Below, piece after piece: positions 60,925 through 64,000 of a stretch of 64,000 nucleotides of DNA. The position numbers were made by a program, and so were the translations under genes. Source of the DNA: CBDDBH01 sp965225625 (lineage in GTDB: Bacteria; Pseudomonadota; Gammaproteobacteria; JADZEE01); the NCBI GenBank assembly GCA_965225625.1, contig CBDDBH010000034.1:248001-312000 (forward strand). Direction: 5' to 3'. The notes under the pieces are model-generated. The model saw nothing but the letters and a program-made list of their open reading frames with translations. It made no database searches and was not told the DNA's origin. Position 1 is the stretch's first letter, and the number at the start of each line of letters is the position of its first letter.

Positions 60925-62064
60925 ATGGAAAACGAACAACGCTACGGGTTCGGTCAAAACTGGGCCGAGTACGTCGAGAAGAACTTTGACGAATCTAAAG
61001 TTGCTACGTCACAGCAACACTTGCTGGATTTTCTAAAGTTGACCGATCTCTCCGGTAAAAGCTTCCTCGATATAGGCTGTGGCAGCGGCCTGCATTCGCT
61101 TGCGGCGTTTCGTGCCGGCGCTGCCAAAATCGTTAGTTTTGACTACGACCCGAACTCCGTCGCGACGACGAGGGAATTGCACGAACGTGCTGGTGCGCCG
61201 GGCAATTGGACGGTGCGCCAAGGGTCGGTCCTGGATAACGCGCATATGCGCTCGCTGGGGACGTTCGACGTTGTCTACAGTTGGGGAGTGCTGCACCACA
61301 CCGGAGACATGTGGACAGCGATCGAACATGCGGCATTGCCGCTGAAAGCGGATGGCGTTTTCTGCATTGCGTTGTATACCCGTGATGTTCACATCAAACC
61401 GTCGCCGGAGTTTTGGCTACGCGTCAAAAAAGCCTATAACCGAGCGGGAGGGATCGGTAAGCGCCTGATGGAATGGGCTTATGCGCTTTGGTTCACGGTG
61501 CTGCCAAAACTGGTGCGACTGCGCAATCCATTCAAGACGATTCTTCAATATCAGCGGTCCCGTGGCATGGCCTACTGGACGGATGTTCGGGACTGGCTGG
61601 GCGGGTGGCCTATGGAGTTCGCGGGGATCGCTGAAACCAAGCATTTCTGCGCTGAGCGGCTGGGCTTGGAGCTGCTAAACGTTAACGCCGGCGAAGCGAA
61701 CACGGAGTATCTGTTCCGCAAGCGCGGTGCCAACAACTATTGGGACGATTATGCGGCTGCGTTTCCGCCCACGGCGCTAACTGGCCCGTTCGCAACAGCT
61801 GGTGGATATGCCTGGACGGTAGCGTTGCCCGATGTGGTGGCTGAGGGCAGCCCACATTCCGGTTCGGAGCGCACGCGTTTGATGTTGTTCGAGAGCGGCG
61901 TGCCGCTGGGATTCGACGGCGCTCCGCAAAGCCATATTCGAACCTACGGCGGTAGCCGTTATTGCGACAACGAAGGTGTCTTGATGTTCTCGACGACGGA
62001 CAACAGCAATCCAAATAACAACGGGTGCGCTTATGCGGTGGCACCTTTCCCCGCGCCCCGTTGA
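60925..62064 (+). CDS. Class I SAM-dependent methyltransferase with C-terminal extension
   Basis: The 379-residue protein has FGQNWAEYVEKNFDE, motif I SFLDIGCGSGLHSLAAF, motif II VSFDYDPNSV and motif IV VVYSWGVLHHTGDMW. About 100 extra residues at the C-terminus (from about 275) form a beta-rich region (GGYAWTVALPDVV, HIRTYGGSRYCDNEGVLMF) not seen in the next gene. The core is clearly paralogous to the protein encoded at 62106. It probably methylates a sugar. Confidence 0.82.
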   Translation: MENEQRYGFGQNWAEYVEKNFDESKVATSQQHLLDFLKLTDLSGKSFLDIGCGSGLHSLAAFRAGAAKIVSFDYDPNSVATTRELHERAGAPGNWTVRQGSVLDNAHMRSLGTFDVVYSWGVLHHTGDMWTAIEHAALPLKADGVFCIALYTRDVHIKPSPEFWLRVKKAYNRAGGIGKRLMEWAYALWFTVLPKLVRLRNPFKTILQYQRSRGMAYWTDVRDWLGGWPMEFAGIAETKHFCAERLGLELLNVNAGEANTEYLFRKRGANNYWDDYAAAFPPTALTGPFATAGGYAWTVALPDVVAEGSPHSGSERTRLMLFESGVPLGFDGAPQSHIRTYGGSRYCDNEGVLMFSTTDNSNPNNNGCAYAVAPFPAPR

Positions 62065-62105
62065 CACAAGTAACCTAATTCACGTGCACTCCCCTTTGAG
62101 CGTCT

Positions 62106-62951
62106 ATGACTGGCGACGATAGCCTCGGCGCGGACGCGCTCCGCTTCGAATTCGGCAAGAACTGGGCTGGATTTCTCAAACACTTGAGCACCGCGCGTAT
62201 TGACGCTGCGCGAGATAGTCTCACGCAGTGGCTGGGCACTGACGTTTGGGGCGAAACAAGTTTCCTCGATATCGGTTGTGGCAGCGGTCTGTTCTCTCTG
62301 GCAGCGCGTCAGCTTGGCGCGCGGGTGTGCTCGCTCGACTACGACCACGATGCGGTTGTTTGTGCACAGTCCCTGAGGAAGCAATTCTTCAAAGACGATG
62401 CGCAGTGGCGGGTGGAACAAGGTTCCATCCTGGACCCGTCGACGGTTGCCGCTATCGGCCAGCACGACCTTGTCTACGCGTGGGGTGTTTTGCATCACAC
62501 CGGCGAGCTGTGGCAGGCGTTAGGCAATAGCATTGACGCGGTCGGACCACACGGCAGATTGCTTGTAGCCATCTACAATGACCAAGGCTGGATGAGCCGA
62601 TTCTGGACGCGCGTCAAACGAGCCTATAACGGCACGCCAAAGCCGTTGCGACTGTTGTTCGAAGTGCCGGGTTTCGTGGCACTGTGCGGACCGAGATTAA
62701 TCCGGGATACCTGTGCCGGCCACCCGCTACGCGCCTGGACCGAGCAAACTACACGCGGCATGTCCCCCTGGTACGACCTCATCGACTGGCTCGGGGGGTA
62801 TCCTTTCGAAGTGGCCAAACCCGAAGAAGTGATCGAGTTCTGTCGCACCAGAGGATTGGTATTACAAAAGCTAAAAACCTGCGGCGGCCGCCTGGGATGC
62901 AACGAGTACGTCTTTGAACGTACAGCCACACAACCTACGGCCATGAACTGA
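62106..62951 (+). CDS. Class I SAM-dependent methyltransferase, paralogue of the preceding gene
   Basis: The 281-residue protein repeats the pattern of its neighbour: FGKNWAGFLKHLS, motif I SFLDIGCGSGLFSLAARQLG, DYDHDAVV and LVYAWGVLHHTGELWQAL, followed by the shared WTRVKRAYN, RGMSPWYDLIDWLGGYPFEVA block. It lacks the C-terminal extension. Tandem duplication with divergence suggests two related methylation positions. Confidence 0.82.
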   Translation: MTGDDSLGADALRFEFGKNWAGFLKHLSTARIDAARDSLTQWLGTDVWGETSFLDIGCGSGLFSLAARQLGARVCSLDYDHDAVVCAQSLRKQFFKDDAQWRVEQGSILDPSTVAAIGQHDLVYAWGVLHHTGELWQALGNSIDAVGPHGRLLVAIYNDQGWMSRFWTRVKRAYNGTPKPLRLLFEVPGFVALCGPRLIRDTCAGHPLRAWTEQTTRGMSPWYDLIDWLGGYPFEVAKPEEVIEFCRTRGLVLQKLKTCGGRLGCNEYVFERTATQPTAMN

Positions 62952-63005
62952 ATAGCGTCAGATGACCGAAACTGACAAATTTCCACGACGATCGCTCCCC
63001 CACGC

Positions 63006-63083
63006 CGTCATTGCGAGCCCTCGCTCCGCGAGGGCGAAGCGCCCGAAAAGAGGGGACGTTTCTCGCAACCCACCTGTCAGCAC
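63006..63083. repeat. REP-like interspersed repeat, copy 2
   Basis: This 78-base element starts CGTCATTGCGAG, then carries the perfect hairpin CCCTCGC-TCC-GCGAGGG, GGGACGTT, and the same final 20 bases as copy 1. It ends 12 bases before the ATG of the second amidotransferase gene, so the hairpin is in that gene's leader. Copies 1 and 2 flank the glycosyltransferase/methyltransferase block 57082-62951. Confidence 0.72.
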
Positions 63084-63095
63084 AAAAAACTCATC

Positions 63096-64000
63096 ATGTG
63101 CGGAATCACCGGCCTAATAGACTTTAAACAGCACCTCGGCGACGACCGTCTCCGCGAGACCGTAAGATCGATGAGCGCAACGCTAGAACACCGTGGCCCC
63201 GACGACCTAAATGTATGGACCGATACGGCAGCAGGCGTGGCACTGGGCCACACTCGCTTGGCTGTAGTGGATCTCTCGACACTCGGTGCGCAACCGATGA
63301 CGTCCCACGGCGGCCGTTACGTGATCACCTTCAACGGCGAAATCTACAATTTTAGAAAACTCCGCAAGCAACTTGAGCACGAGGGAGCCGAGTTTCGCGG
63401 ACACTCCGATACCGAGGTGTTACTGGTTGCAATAGAACAGTGGACACTCGAGCGTGCACTCGAGAACGCCAACGGCATGTTTGCGTTCGCCTTGTGGGAT
63501 CGCGAAACGCGACAGTTAATACTCGCGCGCGATCGCTTCGGCGAAAAGCCGCTCTACTACGGCTGGACAAACGGTTTTTTCGTGTTTGCGTCCGAGCTGA
63601 AAGCATTGCGACAGGTGCCGCAGTGGAACCCGTCATTAAACCGCGATGCTCTGGCGCTCTATTTCCGCCATAACTACATACCTGCGCCGTATTCCATTTA
63701 CCAGGGCATCTCTAAACTGCTGCCCGGCACCACCGTTACCGTTTCCGCTGATGCGAACGCGCCTCACGCCTCGCCCGTCAGCTATTGGCAGGCACGCGAT
63801 CATGTCGCCACACCAGGGCCGTCGAACACCGAACAATCGTCAACGGCGCTGGTGAGCGCGCTCGAGGGATTGTTGAAGGAGGTTCTCGCCGATCAGATGT
63901 TGGCCGATGTGCCACTCGGCGCTTTTCTATCGGGCGGCATCGATTCCTCGACCATCGTCGCCCTTATGCAGAGTATCGCCACCCAACCGGTAAAGACATT
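63096..64000 (+). CDS. asnB: Second asparagine synthetase-type amidotransferase, 3' end outside window
   Basis: The frame opens at ATG 63096 and runs to the window end without a stop (301 codons seen). It has the glutaminase nucleophile Cys2 in MCGITGL, EHRGPDD, FNGEIYNFRKLR, FASELKALRQV, and the PP-loop SGGIDSS at 279-285. It is similar in layout to the protein at 52310 but clearly distinct in sequence. A second amide-forming enzyme in the same locus suggests a second uronic acid or carboxylate target. The 3' part is missing. Confidence 0.88.
   Translation, partial: MCGITGLIDFKQHLGDDRLRETVRSMSATLEHRGPDDLNVWTDTAAGVALGHTRLAVVDLSTLGAQPMTSHGGRYVITFNGEIYNFRKLRKQLEHEGAEFRGHSDTEVLLVAIEQWTLERALENANGMFAFALWDRETRQLILARDRFGEKPLYYGWTNGFFVFASELKALRQVPQWNPSLNRDALALYFRHNYIPAPYSIYQGISKLLPGTTVTVSADANAPHASPVSYWQARDHVATPGPSNTEQSSTALVSALEGLLKEVLADQMLADVPLGAFLSGGIDSSTIVALMQSIATQPVKT

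Noticed and set aside
1..64000. CRISPR arrays, tRNA or rRNA genes, insertion sequences, integrases
   Set aside because: No regularly spaced repeats, cloverleaf-like sequences or transposase/integrase motifs were seen.

Overview
The window looks like chromosomal DNA from a gammaproteobacterium, probably an uncultivated or environmental lineage. The supporting genes are a tail-specific protease of the Prc type, a Mug-type DNA glycosylase, an LpxR-type lipid A deacylase, a DUF484-GGDEF protein and an RfaH-type NusG paralogue. I could not search a database, so no genus is proposed. No tRNA, rRNA, CRISPR array, insertion sequence or phage gene was seen.

Positions 1-36,450 are a mixed housekeeping and accessory region. 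In order they hold a periplasmic selenium-binding-protein/methanethiol-oxidase homologue, a histone-deacetylase-like hydrolase, mug, an RraA-like protein, an RND/MMPL exporter, cupin, GNAT and DUF2277 proteins, an M20 amidohydrolase, a frameshifted D-aminoacylase-like gene, a fatty acid desaturase, pirin, a frameshifted lpxR-like gene, and a methyltransferase/GbsR-like regulator pair facing a MATE exporter. The 17.3-31.5 kb stretch is rich in cyclic-di-GMP genes: two canonical diguanylate cyclases, one GGDEF-EAL hybrid whose EAL domain lacks catalytic residues, and one protein with a broken GGDEF motif fused to a cupin. Between them lie prc, an Mpo1-like gene, an AsmA-like lipoprotein, an FKBP-type isomerase, a TesA-like esterase and a DCC/lipase-maturation-factor fusion. 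A three-gene overlapping unit (glycosyltransferase, nucleosidase, SplB-like radical SAM protein), a TPR-TonB protein and a rhomboid protease close this part.

Positions 36,549-64,000 are a surface-polysaccharide locus, all on the + strand. It begins with an SxtJ/DUF5989/carbamoyltransferase trio. Next come sugar nucleotide genes (UDP-glucuronate 4-epimerase-like, DegT aminotransferase, two UDP-sugar dehydrogenases), an RfaH homologue and a Wzt-type ABC ATPase, closed by a strong terminator. A winged-helix regulator follows, with a good promoter and two identical palindromic operators. After it lies an exact ops/JUMPstart element and a long, tightly overlapping operon: aminotransferase, radical SAM/SPASM, aminotransferase, methyltransferases, WbqC, asparagine synthetase-like amidotransferase, Wzm-type permease, sulfotransferase, glycosyltransferases, more methyltransferases and a second amidotransferase cut by the window end.

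Inferred joint role: synthesis and ABC-transporter export of an acidic glycan carrying amino, amide, methyl, carbamoyl and possibly sulfate groups. Transcription of the long operon is probably anti-terminated by the RfaH homologue encoded just upstream. Four genes (near 9,660, 13,200, 48,707 and 51,187) each carry a single frame break, which could be real decay or assembly indels.
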